Assembly: GCF_028623165.1 (NCBI RefSeq) | Contig: NZ_CP117768.1 | Span: 3,720,001 to 3,784,000 of the forward strand | Direction: 5' to 3' | Length of the DNA stretch: 64,000 bases | Source: Nostoc sp. UHCC 0926 | GTDB lineage: Bacteria; Cyanobacteriota; Cyanobacteriia; Cyanobacteriales; Nostocaceae | Part shown: positions 53,280 to 62,500 of the stretch, piece after piece | Layout of the letters: each line of letters begins with the position of its first letter | Position numbering within the stretch: position 1 is the first letter of the stretch | Notes under the pieces: generated by a model | What the model was told of the DNA's origin: nothing | Seen by the model: only the letters and a program-made list of their open reading frames with translations | Database searches by the model: none | Position numbers and translations under genes: made by a program

Positions 53280-53951
53280 CTATTTTGAAACCGTAGAAAG
53301 CTTTGCAACCATCTGAGTCCGAGATGAAACCTCAAGCTTGCGAAACATCCTTTTTAAGGCTTGCTTGACAGAATTTTCAGTAATCCAAAGTTCAGCACTA
53401 ATTTCTGCATTTGTTTGTCCTTGAGCCACCAAGTCAGCAATTTGCATTTCACGAGGCGTTAAACGCTTTGTCTGTAATAGTGGTTGTAGTAATCTCGCCG
53501 TTGCCACCCAAGTCGAAACGTGCAGACAAAGCGCACTCAAATCTATAAGATTTTGTGAATCGAATGCAGGCATTCCTTGCTTACGGGTAAAACCTACCAC
53601 GCCCACTAACTGACCATTGCTGACAATTGGCCCTGCCATGACGTGCCAGTGATCAGCACGAGGACAAATCAACTTCCACGTCTTAGGTTCTACTACCAAA
53701 GCTTCATGAACAGGGGCATGGTGTTCTAGCAAGTAGCGTGCAAGTGGATTGTGTTGGGGTGATAATGCAATTTGCATTGCTTTTTGGAGCTTGCTGTCAA
53801 CTAGAGAAATTTGAGCAAAGAAAAACAGCCCACCTCGTGTAGCTGAAAAATACTGACTCATCTCTGCGGATATGTGCGATCGCAACGTCTGTTCATCTTT
53901 AGCTTGAGCAATTGCATGAAATAGAGCTTGTAAGGCAATCATGATTGGCAA
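53280..53951 (-). CDS. LuxR-family transcriptional regulator
   Basis: The 223-residue protein has an N-terminal sensory part of about 145 residues, GAF-like (VMAGPIVSNGQLVGVVGFTR is its clearest segment), and a C-terminal LuxR helix-turn-helix with RLTPREMQIADLVAQGQTNA, EISAELWITENSVKQALKRM. No receiver domain is present, so it senses directly, probably a small ligand or redox signal. It is divergent from the frameshifted membrane protein gene at 54056 and may control it. Confidence 0.85.
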   Translation of the reverse strand: MPIMIALQALFHAIAQAKDEQTLRSHISAEMSQYFSATRGGLFFFAQISLVDSKLQKAMQIALSPQHNPLARYLLEHHAPVHEALVVEPKTWKLICPRADHWHVMAGPIVSNGQLVGVVGFTRKQGMPAFDSQNLIDLSALCLHVSTWVATARLLQPLLQTKRLTPREMQIADLVAQGQTNAEISAELWITENSVKQALKRMFRKLEVSSRTQMVAKLSTVSK

Positions 53952-54055
53952 AGTGTACCCTTTCGAGGTCTAGGCGCAGTATAGCAACCAGACCTATCTT
54001 AGCTTTAGTCACATCAAGTCAAATCCTTTGTTTGCTTTTTTTGGATTACTTTACC

Positions 54056-54474
54056 ATGACTGTAAATTCTGGCATTGATGACACACAGATATCCGGGCGC
54101 TGGATTCAAATTAGTTTTTTGATCGCAGCAGTGTTTTTCAATCTCTGTTTAGCAACCCAAATATTCAGTGTTGGATTAGCTTACTTTTACAACTCTGATT
54201 GCTGGAACCTACATATTTGGCTCGTGCGAGGATATAGCGGACTCTCACTAATTTTGTTGGTATGGGTGTTTTTGATTCCCTTTCCCCAAGAGTCCAGAGC
54301 CTTACAGCAAGTATGCCAGTGCTGCTGGGACTACAATTTCTCACAATTCACTTGAAGACTTCTTTTCCTTTAGCAGTCTTCCACCCACTTATCGGCTTTT
54401 CCTTATTCTCTATTTCCACAACCCTAGTTCATCGGACATCACACATCGTATTTCCCAACCACAACCAAGACTAA
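54056..54474 (+). pseudogene. DUF6220-like membrane protein with a frameshift
   Basis: From the ATG at 54056 the frame reads SGRWIQISFLIAAVFFNLCL and continues through a second span to VWVFLIPFPQ. The family's later part, TASMPVLLGLQFLTIHLKTS and FHPLIGFSLFSISTTLVHR, lies in another frame from about 54290. One base gained or lost near TTTCCCCAAGAG would join them into a protein of about 138 residues with four spans. It may be a true pseudogene or a sequencing error. Confidence 0.6.
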
Positions 54475-54532
54475 ATCCGAAGAAGAAACACAACTTTCAA
54501 TTCTTTTAGCGCTATTACAGGAGAAATATTAA

Positions 54533-55366
54533 GTGTCTCAATACGCTGATTCATCCGTTCTCGTTGATACCCAGTGGCTGGCAAATCATCTCAACGATCC
54601 AAACGTCCGCATTATCGAAGTAGATATGAGTCTAGAGCCGTACAAAAATGCTCACATCCCTGGTGCTGTCTTCTGGAACATCTTTACAGACTTACTATTG
54701 CCCGATTTGAAGATGAATTGGGATGCACAAGCTTTTGAGAAGTTGATGGCACGTTCAGGCATCACCAATGACACAACAGTGATTGCTTACGGCAGTTATC
54801 CTGGAACCGGAGCCTGGATTTTCTGGTTATTGAAAGTCTTTGGGCATGAGAATGTCCGAGTTCTCAATGGCGGCTACCAGAAATGGAAGTCAGAAGCTCG
54901 TCCACTGGCAACTGAGTTATCCACCTTTGCTGACACTGATTACCATGCCAAAACTCCTAATGCTCATCTGCGAGTATTACATAATGAAGTTCAGGCATCG
55001 ATTGGTAGAAGCGATAGCGTGTTGTTGGATGTCCGAACACTTCAAGAATATTGTGGTGAGTGGTTTTTCAATCAGCCACCTAAAGCAGGTGAACTCACTG
55101 GACATATACCAGGTGCAGTGCATCTTGAGCATATCTTAATTCTCAATGAGGATGGAACTTTTAAATCATTCAACGACTTGAAAAATCTTTATAATAGTCA
55201 TGGCATTACAGCTGATAAAGAAGTGTTTCCCTACTGTACTATCGGTGGGCGTTCTGGATATATCTGGTTTGTCTTGAAGTATTTATTAGGTTATCCGAAT
55301 GTTCGGAATTATGATGGCTCTTGGAATGAGTGGAGTCGCCTGCCTGATGTAGCGATCGAGAGGTAG
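54533..55366 (+). CDS. Thiosulfate/3-mercaptopyruvate sulfurtransferase-type rhodanese
   Basis: The 277-residue protein has two rhodanese domains. The first (about 1-130) has VDTQWLANHLNDPNVRIIEV and lacks a catalytic Cys. The second (about 150-275) has VLLDVRTLQEYCGE, GHIPGAVHLEH and the active loop FPYCTIGGRSGYIWFVLKY with Cys near 234. The loop differs from the CxxGxxA/CGSGVTA forms, so the donor, thiosulfate or 3-mercaptopyruvate, is undecided. The start is GTG at 54533; no ATG lies near the family's N-terminus. Confidence 0.9.
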   Translation: MSQYADSSVLVDTQWLANHLNDPNVRIIEVDMSLEPYKNAHIPGAVFWNIFTDLLLPDLKMNWDAQAFEKLMARSGITNDTTVIAYGSYPGTGAWIFWLLKVFGHENVRVLNGGYQKWKSEARPLATELSTFADTDYHAKTPNAHLRVLHNEVQASIGRSDSVLLDVRTLQEYCGEWFFNQPPKAGELTGHIPGAVHLEHILILNEDGTFKSFNDLKNLYNSHGITADKEVFPYCTIGGRSGYIWFVLKYLLGYPNVRNYDGSWNEWSRLPDVAIER

Positions 55367-55599
55367 TGAGAATTACTTGGGAATATATTTGCTTTTCTTG
55401 TGCCCATTTTCTTGAGCGTGATAAGTAAGCCTGAGGATAATCCCTGTTCTTCTTGGTGATGGTGCGAAGTGTGACTGCTGCTACCTTCTCCTTTGTAGCG
55501 CCGCGTTTTACTAAAGCTTTCATTACTAGGGGATATATCTGATTTACTAGAGTTTACCTCAATATCCCATAGCCCTTAGTACAGCATTTCATTAATTCT
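55367..55599. other. Intergenic stretch without a recognised gene
   Basis: No convincing coding or regulatory feature. It leads into the repeat cluster at 55600-56061. Confidence 0.4.
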
Positions 55600-55760
55600 A
55601 GGACTTACGCAAAAAACCTCTCAAACTCTTATTCCTCCGTGTCGCGCCAGTTACTTCTCCTAAGGGAGACGCTGCGCGAACAAGTTGGGGAACCGCAAGG
55701 GCGCACTGGCTTCTCTGCGTCCTCTGTGGTTCGATTTTCCGTTACCTGTGCGTAAGTCCT
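55600..55760. mobile_element. 161-bp MITE-like element
   Basis: Bounded by perfect 12-bp inverted repeats, AGGACTTACGCA and TGCGTAAGTCCT. The interior is non-coding and includes a short GGGAGACGCTGCGCGAACAA palindromic repeat. Size and ends resemble MITEs of Nostocales. Confidence 0.7.
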
Positions 55761-55793
55761 GAATTCGTAGCGAATTAATCAAAGACAATACCC

Positions 55794-55961
55794 TGCAATG
55801 CTAATGCATCGGCTTGCATTGTTAATGCGTCGGCTTGCATTGTTAATGCATTGGCTTGCATTGTTAATGCGTCGGCTCGCATTGTTAATGCGTCGGCTTG
55901 CATTGTTAATGCGTCAGCTTGCATTGTTAATGTATCGGCTTGCAATGTTAATGCGTTCCCC
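55794..55961. repeat. Tandem array C: eight 21-bp units
   Basis: Consensus TGCATTGTTAATGCGTCGGC plus T, each unit 21 bp, with one to five differences. Array A also has eight units. It directly abuts the 96-bp MITE that begins 5 bp later. Confidence 0.95.
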
Positions 55962-55965
55962 TGCA

Positions 55966-56061
55966 TTACAGCAGAATTCAAGTATTTGAACTACATCTGT
56001 CGTAGGGGCGCAAGGCCTTGCGCCCCTACCGCGTGGTCTATTTACCTGAAAATAGCTGTAA
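55966..56061 (-). mobile_element. 96-bp MITE, copy 2
   Basis: Inverted relative to copies 1 and 3: begins TTACAGCAGAATTCAAG and ends CTGAAAATAGCTGTAA. Same length and central palindrome. Confidence 0.85.
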
Positions 56062-56307
56062 AAACCCTACGCTTCTACGTAAAACTGTACTTAGCTATTA
56101 CTAGAGTTTATCCTGTTTCTCTCCTAGTCCTCTAGGAACCACTTGAACATGTCATTACCTTTGCTCCCAATATTCCCAATAACCGCACCTTTACCGACGG
56201 ACACCACTACCGTCATCAAGATTAAAATCTCTTAACCTTTCGTTACACTAAAGACATCGAGAAGGAGGAAAGCAAACCTCTCGAAGCTGAAATCAAAGGT
56301 GAACGAC
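56062..56307. other. Promoter region of the site-2 protease gene
   Basis: About 245 bp without a gene. AAAGG at 56296-56300 is a suitable ribosome binding site for the ATG at 56308. Confidence 0.4.
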
Positions 56308-57432
56308 ATGAATGGCACAATTCGCGTTGGTAATCTCTTCGGAATTCCCTTCTATATCCATCCGTCGTGGTTTTTAGTTCTGGGTTTGGTAACTTGGAGC
56401 TATAGCAGTGGACTGGCGGCGCAATTTCCCCAATTGTCTGCGGGATTAGCTTTACTATTAGGATTGATGACAGCGCTGATGTTATTTGCCTCTGTCGTCG
56501 CCCATGAGTTAGGCCACAGTTTCGTTGCAATTGGTCAGGGAATTGATGTTAAATCCATCACACTGTTTATATTTGGCGGTTTGGCTAGCTTAGAAAAAGA
56601 GTCGAAAACCCCAGGTGAAGCTTTCTGGGTAGCGATCGCAGGCCCGTTAGTTAGCTTACTACTATGCGGTATCGTTACAGCTATTGGTGTTACTACTGCT
56701 GCATCAGGGCCGTTAGCGGCAATACTTGGTGTTCTGGCTTCTGTTAACTTGGCATTAGCCCTGTTCAATCTTATTCCTGGCTTGCCCTTAGATGGCGGAA
56801 ATATACTGAAAGCTATCGTTTGGAAGATTACAGGTAATCCTTATAAAGGTGTGACCTTTGCTAGTCGAGTTGGGCAAATCTTTGGTTGGGTAGCAGTTCT
56901 TTCTGGTGTACTTCCCCTACTATTATTTGGCAGCTTCGGTAACTTCTGGAATTTGTTAGTTGGCTTCTTCTTGTTGCAAAATGCTGGTAATGCGGCTCAA
57001 TTTGCCAGAGTGCAAGAAAAACTCACAGGTTTGACCGCTGAAGATGCTGTAACTCTCGATAGTCCAATTGTATCTGCAAATCTTAGCCTAAGAGAGTTTG
57101 CCGATGAGCGAGTCATAAGTGGGCAAAACTGGCATCGATTCTTAGTGACTGATGATCATGGACAATTAGTAGGTGCGATCGCTGTTGATAATTTACGAAC
57201 CATCCCAACAGCACTGTGGTCAGAAACTCAAGTCAAAGAAGTCATGCGACCAATTACCGAATCTACCACAGTCCAATCCGATCAACCTCTGCTGGAAGTA
57301 ATGCAGTTACTCGAACAACAAAAGCTATCTGTGCTTCCCGTAATTCGTGAGAATGGCGTTCTAGTTGGAATCTTAGAAAAAGCTGCAATTATCCAACTAC
57401 TTCAAAGCCGAACTCAACCTAGCCCTGCATAG
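56308..57432 (+). CDS. Site-2-type metalloprotease (M50) with CBS domains
   Basis: An intramembrane zinc protease of 374 residues from the ATG at 56308 (a GTG three codons earlier is possible). The zinc site is HELGH near 66-70, with the third ligand in NLIPGLPLDGGN near 154-165; several hydrophobic spans surround them. Two C-terminal CBS domains (about 245-370), which often bind adenosine nucleotides, include MRPITESTTVQSDQPLLEVM. Such proteins cleave membrane-bound regulators; the substrate is unknown and no anti-sigma gene is adjacent. Confidence 0.9.
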   Translation: MNGTIRVGNLFGIPFYIHPSWFLVLGLVTWSYSSGLAAQFPQLSAGLALLLGLMTALMLFASVVAHELGHSFVAIGQGIDVKSITLFIFGGLASLEKESKTPGEAFWVAIAGPLVSLLLCGIVTAIGVTTAASGPLAAILGVLASVNLALALFNLIPGLPLDGGNILKAIVWKITGNPYKGVTFASRVGQIFGWVAVLSGVLPLLLFGSFGNFWNLLVGFFLLQNAGNAAQFARVQEKLTGLTAEDAVTLDSPIVSANLSLREFADERVISGQNWHRFLVTDDHGQLVGAIAVDNLRTIPTALWSETQVKEVMRPITESTTVQSDQPLLEVMQLLEQQKLSVLPVIRENGVLVGILEKAAIIQLLQSRTQPSPA

Positions 57433-57780
57433 TTCAACAAAATAATTACTGATTCGTAATTCGTAATTAAAGCTTTGACTTCGCTGAGGTTAAAGGGAAA
57501 GCTGACTTTTCACGGTATCTGGAAAACCTCACTTCTATTTCTCTCTCCTAAAAGGAGGAGCCACTGCGGTGGACGGGAACACCTGCATAAAGCATGTGGC
57601 GTCAGAGACTTTGAATTTTCCCCCTTCCCGTGTCGGGAAGGGGGTTATACCAAGCTGATACTGACTAGTGAAGCTACAGATGTATACTGACTTTGGTACT
57701 GAACCATGCTTGCCATTAGAGCCAGAATCAACTTTGCACTTGATTTTTAGCCTACAATGTACAGTACAAATAAAGCAAAG
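57433..57780. repeat. Intergenic region with a strong hairpin
   Basis: CCCCCTTCCCG, TGT, CGGGAAGGGGG (57620-57644) is a perfect 11-bp stem, followed by TTATACC. It lies between converging genes and could terminate in both directions. Nearby GGAGCCACTGCGGTGGACGG is a dispersed repeat. Confidence 0.6.
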
Positions 57781-58644
57781 CTAAATGCCAATTACAACAC
57801 CAACACGTAGGGCAATCCGCTTATACTTTTTTGCATCATAGGGCATACCTGTGTGCATGACTTGGGAATTATCCCAAAATAAAATATCTCCAGGTTGCCA
57901 AATATGGGTATAAACTGGCGTACAGGAAAGAATTGCCTGAAACAAATCCTTCCAATATTGTTTAGCTGATTCCGGCTTATCTTCTAACCCCTGAAGAATC
58001 GAAGTATCTGAACCTAAATATAATCCTTTTCGCCCAGTTACTTTGTGAGTGGAGACAATGGGATGTAATTTTCTGGGAATCTCCTCTCCTGGTTGTGGGG
58101 AGATAGGTGACAGGTGATACATCCAGAGTTGTTCTAATTGCTGCCGATGTTGGCGATCTAGATTGTGATAAGCTTCCACCATGTCGAGATATTCAGTGGT
58201 GTGAGGCTGTCTATCCATTCCTTTCGCAGGGATTTCCACGCCATAAAGCATCACTACATAAAGGCTATTCATATCCAATCCCTCCGTTTTTGGGAGGTGG
58301 TCTTTGTCGTGATGCCATTGCCAAGCCATTTTGCCCACAATATCCTGAGAAAGCCCCTTGGGATTCCCTAAAATGGCAACTCCAGGACTTTGTAAGTCTG
58401 GATCAATTTCAGGGTCTAGGGATTTGGGGCGACGACCAAGAGTTGTGTCACCGAAGGTCTGAATGGCAAAGTCTTTCAACTGGGATGCCGTCAGTTTTTG
58501 CTTTCTGACAACAATAACCCCGTGTTCCCAAAGAGATTGCTTCAATTCCTCAACTTGTTGGTCTGTTATAGATGCAAGATTACAATCTCGTAGAACTTCC
58601 TTGCCCAGTCTTGAATGCTGCTGTACGGTCAACAATTTATTCAT
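57781..58644 (-). CDS. TauD/TfdA-family Fe(II)/2-oxoglutarate dioxygenase
   Basis: The 287-residue enzyme has the iron-binding pattern HxD in WQWHHDKDHLPKTEG near 93-98, and a distal His in VMHTGMPYDAKKYKRIALRV near 265 with the Arg that binds 2-oxoglutarate. FGDTTLGRRPKSLDPEID and YLDMVEAYHNLD fit the family. TauD releases sulfite from taurine, but many members use other substrates, and no transporter or sulfonate gene is nearby, so the substrate is open. nagA lies 48 bp upstream on the same strand. Confidence 0.85.
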   Translation of the reverse strand: MNKLLTVQQHSRLGKEVLRDCNLASITDQQVEELKQSLWEHGVIVVRKQKLTASQLKDFAIQTFGDTTLGRRPKSLDPEIDPDLQSPGVAILGNPKGLSQDIVGKMAWQWHHDKDHLPKTEGLDMNSLYVVMLYGVEIPAKGMDRQPHTTEYLDMVEAYHNLDRQHRQQLEQLWMYHLSPISPQPGEEIPRKLHPIVSTHKVTGRKGLYLGSDTSILQGLEDKPESAKQYWKDLFQAILSCTPVYTHIWQPGDILFWDNSQVMHTGMPYDAKKYKRIALRVGVVIGI

Positions 58645-58692
58645 CCTAAGTAAATACCGTTATATAATACTATTCACCTCAATTTTCGTGCT

Positions 58693-59907
58693 TTACGCAA
58701 AAAACGAATCATCTTGAATTTGCCATGCCTTCTTCACCATCTCTGCGGTGATAGCACGTTGCCAAGTTAATTCTTTTGTAGTCTCATCCCAATGCCAGCG
58801 TAATAAATTAGCGGGTTGACTCTTAGCAATTCCTAGTAAACCAATCGCTTGTCTAGGTGCATTAGTAGCTAAAGCGATCGCACTTTCTACGTCACAAATT
58901 CCCCACTTCATCAAATTCTGCACTCCCACCAATAAGGGTAAAGTCGTCCCCGACAAAGTGCCATCCGCCAGTTGTGCCGTACCGTTTTTAACTTCAATTT
59001 GCCGACTATCCCAAGGATACACACCATCGGGTAGCCCCAAAGGTGCAAGGGCATCGCTGACAAGAAATAGCCCTTTTTCTTCATAGCTAGCGCGAAGTAA
59101 AATTTGCAGCATCGTGGGTGAAACGTGTTTACCATCAGCAATAAAACTACACATTACATCAGGATGGGTAATTGCTGCCCCTAATAATCCTGGTTCGCGG
59201 TGATGTAATGGTGGCATGGTGTTGAAAGCATGGGTTACCATCGTTGCACCTTGTTCAAAGGCACGTTGCGCTTGGGCAGCTGTTGCTTGAGAATGCCCTA
59301 AACTGACAGTAATTCCTAGAGAACGCAAATATGGAATGACTTCACCAGTGGGATCTAACTCCGGCGCTAAGGTGATCACTTTCACAAGATGGGCATAATC
59401 AGCCAAAACCCGCTTCACCTCGTCAATTGTTAGAGGTAACAAGTACTCTGCTGGGTGTGCGCCACGCTTTTGGAAATTCAAAAATGGACCTTCTAGATGT
59501 ACTCCCAGAATCTTGGCACCTGCTTGTTGACTAGGGAGAACCTCAGCAATAATAGCAAGCGATCGCTGAATGTTTTCTACCGAAGTAGTCACAAGTGTCG
59601 GTAAAAATCCATCTACCCCGACATCCCACAAAAATTGTGAGATTTTCACCAACAAGTGAGCATTTTCAACTGTCAATTCGGGAAATGCCAAACCCAACGC
59701 ACCGTTTATTTGCAAATCAACGCCGCCTAGAGAAATCCAGTCGCCTGCTACATCTAGTAGGGGCGCACCGCTGTGTACTCCTACTGTACCCATTGGCAAG
59801 ATTTGCTCAATTATGCCCTCTTGATTAACCAAGAGCATCTGCAAATCTTTGTACCCTGGTACTCTAGCATTGATAATGTCTACGGCACTTTGTGTTGCTT
59901 GGATCAT
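58693..59907 (-). CDS. nagA: N-acetylglucosamine-6-phosphate deacetylase
   Basis: NagA removes the acetyl group from GlcNAc-6-phosphate in amino-sugar recycling. The protein starts at the ATG at 59907 (ten codons earlier is possible) and has 404 residues: LGVHLEGPFLNFQKRGAHP with a metal Glu, SLGHSQATAAQAQRAFEQGA with the metal His, VTHAFNTMPPLHHREPGLLG, FIADGKHVSP and the catalytic Asp in LFLVSDALAPLGLPDG. nagB and transporters are not seen; the dioxygenase gene follows at 48 bp. Confidence 0.94.
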   Translation of the reverse strand: MIQATQSAVDIINARVPGYKDLQMLLVNQEGIIEQILPMGTVGVHSGAPLLDVAGDWISLGGVDLQINGALGLAFPELTVENAHLLVKISQFLWDVGVDGFLPTLVTTSVENIQRSLAIIAEVLPSQQAGAKILGVHLEGPFLNFQKRGAHPAEYLLPLTIDEVKRVLADYAHLVKVITLAPELDPTGEVIPYLRSLGITVSLGHSQATAAQAQRAFEQGATMVTHAFNTMPPLHHREPGLLGAAITHPDVMCSFIADGKHVSPTMLQILLRASYEEKGLFLVSDALAPLGLPDGVYPWDSRQIEVKNGTAQLADGTLSGTTLPLLVGVQNLMKWGICDVESAIALATNAPRQAIGLLGIAKSQPANLLRWHWDETTKELTWQRAITAEMVKKAWQIQDDSFFA

Positions 59908-59999
59908 CACACTGGTGAGAAGAGAGCTAAATCTCATCCGATTTTAGATGAAACAATCGGCGATTAATCCAAAATCCAAAATCCAAAATCCAAAATTCT

Positions 60000-60518
60000 A
60001 TGACTCCCTTAGTCGGTATTATCATGGGCAGCGATTCTGATTTGCCCACTATGAAAGACGCGATCGCAGTTTGTGAAGAATTTGGCGTTGAGAGCGAAGT
60101 GGCGATCGTTTCTGCTCATCGTACCCCAGAACGGATGGTGCAATATGCTCAACTTGCACACCAACGCGGTATTAAAGTGATTATTGCTGGTGCCGGTGGT
60201 GCGGCCCATCTGCCTGGAATGGTAGCGTCTTTAACTCCACTTCCTGTGATCGGTGTTCCTGTACCCACACGTAACTTACAAGGTGTTGATTCTTTGTATT
60301 CTATTTTACAGATGCCTGCGGGGATTCCTGTGGCAACAGTAGCGATCGGTAATGCCAAAAATGCCGGACTTTTAGCAGTACAAATCCTCGCAACTGGGCA
60401 ACCAGAATTGCTAGAAAGAGTGCAGCAATATCGCCAAACCCTATCTGAATCAGTAATTGCAAAGCAAGAAAAACTAGAACAACTAGGCTATGAGCAATAT
60501 TTACAGCAGATGTTTTAA
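60000..60518 (+). CDS. purE: N5-carboxyaminoimidazole ribonucleotide mutase
   Basis: PurE rearranges N5-CAIR to CAIR in purine synthesis. The 172-residue class I protein starts [20 protein letters not shown], followed by SAHRTPERM with the catalytic His, [20 protein letters not shown] and [20 protein letters not shown]. Length is normal. purK is not adjacent; a four-fold CCAAAATC repeat lies just upstream (59970-59995). PurC, a later enzyme of the pathway, is at 34238. Confidence 0.96.
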   Translation: MTPLVGIIMGSDSDLPTMKDAIAVCEEFGVESEVAIVSAHRTPERMVQYAQLAHQRGIKVIIAGAGGAAHLPGMVASLTPLPVIGVPVPTRNLQGVDSLYSILQMPAGIPVATVAIGNAKNAGLLAVQILATGQPELLERVQQYRQTLSESVIAKQEKLEQLGYEQYLQQMF

Positions 60519-60597
60519 TAAATGTTAACAGCAGAGGAGGGAGCAGCAAGTTTTTCCCCTCGCCCATCCATCCTCTCTACCCCATGACAAATGACAA

Positions 60598-60897
60598 ATG
60601 ACTAACCAAACTATTCGCGTAGTTGCCCGTTTTATTGCTTTGCCTAACAAAGTAGAAGAACTAAAAGCTGTACTGTTGGAACTCATTGAGCCAACCCGTC
60701 AGGAAGCAGGTGCGATCAAGTATGAACTTTTGCAAAACCAGTCCGACCCAACAGACTTTACTTTTATAGAGGAGTGGACTTCTGATCAAGCCCTGAATAC
60801 TCATCTAGATTCACCCCATCTCCAAGCGGGAGTAGCCAAACTCAAAGGTTTAGTGACTGCTGCACCAGATGTCCGCCAATACCATCTTTTGGCATAG
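60598..60897 (+). CDS. Antibiotic biosynthesis monooxygenase (ABM) domain protein
   Basis: The 99-residue product is one ferredoxin-like ABM domain: TIRVVARFIALPNKVEELKA, EPTRQEAGAIKYELLQNQ, FTFIEEWTSDQALNTHLDSP and HLQAGVAKLKGL. Such dimeric proteins act as cofactor-free monooxygenases, quinol monooxygenase-like enzymes or heme-degrading relatives. The sequence does not tell which. It starts 79 bp after purE, probably independent of it, and a MITE lies downstream. Confidence 0.9.
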   Translation: MTNQTIRVVARFIALPNKVEELKAVLLELIEPTRQEAGAIKYELLQNQSDPTDFTFIEEWTSDQALNTHLDSPHLQAGVAKLKGLVTAAPDVRQYHLLA

Positions 60898-60956
60898 TCA
60901 TATATTGCTAACTTGAAGCAGATTTTTTATTGTAGGGGAGCATTTGGAATATCTCA

Positions 60957-61052
60957 TTACAGCTATTTTCAGGTAAATAGACCACGCGGTAGGGGCGCAA
61001 GGACTTGCGCCCCTACGACAGATGTGGTTCAAATACTTGAATTCTGCTGTAA
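60957..61052 (+). mobile_element. 96-bp MITE, copy 3
   Basis: TTACAGCTATTTTCAGGTA at the left, ACTTGAATTCTGCTGTAA at the right; differs from copy 1 at two or three central positions. Located between the ABM gene and the amidotransferase gene. Confidence 0.85.
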
Positions 61053-61147
61053 ATTCCAAGATTGAAGCGATCGCTCCAGAATCAATGCAGCATTCTGAAG
61101 TATCTTGATCCTGAGGCCTTAGTGAAAAATTGAGAGCTACAACATCC

Positions 61148-61939
61148 ATGTGCCAATTGCTCGGAATGAACTGCAATGTTCCAACGGATATTTGCTTTTC
61201 TTTTGAAGGGTTTTCTGCACGGGGAGGAAAAACGGATGATCATCGCGATGGTTGGGGCATTGCTTTCTTTGAAGGAAAGGGATGTCGGATGTTTTTAGAT
61301 GCCCAACCTTCTGTTGTTTCTCCAATAGCGGAGTTAGTGCGGAGTTATCCCATCCACTCAACCCATGTCATAGCCCATATCCGCAAAGCCACTCAGGGTG
61401 AAGTTGCCCTACACAACTGCCATCCTTTCCGCAGAGAATTGTGGGGTCAGTATTGGGTGTTTGCCCACAACGGTAATTTGCCAGATTTTGATCCGGAAAA
61501 TTTAGGCTTTTATCAAGCTGTAGGTGACACTGATAGTGAAAAAGCATTCTGTATGATGCTAGAAACATTGCGATCGCGCTTTCCTGAGGGTAAGCCTGAC
61601 ATCAACGAACTGTACCCTGTGCTGAAAGAAACTAGTGCTCAAATAGCAAAACTAGGTATATTTAATTACTTGTTATCAGATGGACAACACTTATTTGCTT
61701 ATTGCTCAACCAAACTCAGTTACATTATCCGCCAAGCACCCTTTGCAGCTGCCCATTTAATTGATCAAGACATGACTGTAGATTTTCGGGAGGTGACTAC
61801 TGAACGCGATCGCGTTGCTGTAATTGCTACCACACCCCTGACTGACAATGAAGTTTGGACACAAATCCAACCGGGAGAATTACTAGTTTTTCAGGACGGG
61901 CTGCCCCTGAAATATGCGTTCAGTTCCGAACAAGTCTAG
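61148..61939 (+). CDS. Class II glutamine amidotransferase (YafJ-like)
   Basis: From the ATG at 61148 the protein begins MCQLLGMNCN, so Cys2 becomes the N-terminal nucleophile after Met removal; the upstream ATG at 61130 would bury it. Other class II features are GWGIAFFEGKG, THVIAHIRKATQGEVALHNC, VFAHNGNLPDF and VGDTDSEKAF. The 263-residue length fits stand-alone YafJ-type amidases rather than GlmS or PurF. The acceptor is unknown. A strong terminator follows. Confidence 0.92.
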   Translation: MCQLLGMNCNVPTDICFSFEGFSARGGKTDDHRDGWGIAFFEGKGCRMFLDAQPSVVSPIAELVRSYPIHSTHVIAHIRKATQGEVALHNCHPFRRELWGQYWVFAHNGNLPDFDPENLGFYQAVGDTDSEKAFCMMLETLRSRFPEGKPDINELYPVLKETSAQIAKLGIFNYLLSDGQHLFAYCSTKLSYIIRQAPFAAAHLIDQDMTVDFREVTTERDRVAVIATTPLTDNEVWTQIQPGELLVFQDGLPLKYAFSSEQV

Positions 61940-62038
61940 GTTATGTAAAGTGACAATCTTACTCAATAAATGCTTTGGTAGCCAAGGCTAAAATATCTGA
62001 TATTTTTGACGAATTTCACAATTAACCAGATATTTTAT

Positions 62039-62073
62039 CCCATTTAGAAATCATCTAAATGGGTTTTCTTTTT
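62039..62073 (+). terminator. Intrinsic terminator of the amidotransferase gene
   Basis: CCCATTTAGA, AATCA loop, TCTAAATGGG forms a 10-bp stem (62039-62063), followed by TTTTCTTTTT. Confidence 0.92.
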
Positions 62074-62334
62074 CATTCTTTCTATGATAACTTCTCTTGT
62101 CCAATGCTATGGCGATGCTTGACTAAGAACACCAATCCCTGTGGTCACGTTGGTACACAATCAGGGCGGCCGCATCATGTCAACAATACGAGTCTATTCT
62201 CAATAGACTCAAAAATAATCTCATTAATCCCTGCTTATTGACGAAGATTTTAGCGATCGCTTTGAGCCTTGGAAAATAAATCAAGCCAGAAATTGCAAAA
62301 TTTTTCCTCTATCTTGGAAAAGTAACTTTGTTGA
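62074..62334. other. Intergenic DNA left of the IS605-type element
   Basis: No gene is recognised. The last bases before the element, at about 62315-62334, would be the guide part of any RNA made from the right end of the element. Confidence 0.4.
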
Positions 62335-62500
62335 CACTCCCCGCCATAAATGGACGGGGATTCTGTAATCTACGTCAGAACTTGCTCTACCAGGGTTGCC
62401 CCAAGTAGCGTAGAGATTCCAACTCCTACAGCGTTACTTTGGGGATGCCCTCCCCTAGCTTGTCTTCCAAGATTTAGAATATTTACCGCTGCATTAACGT
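62335..62500 (-). ncRNA. Predicted guide RNA (reRNA/omega RNA) at the tnpB end
   Basis: TnpB nucleases are guided by an RNA that covers the 3' part of tnpB and the element's end, with the guide taken from the flanking DNA. By position that RNA would run leftward through about 62500-62335 and continue into the flank at 62334-62315. The foldback is seen; transcription is inferred. Confidence 0.4.

Noticed and set aside
55775-56135. Repeat-containing ORFs over array C
   Set aside because: Frames run through array C into the 96-bp MITE, so they are not genes.
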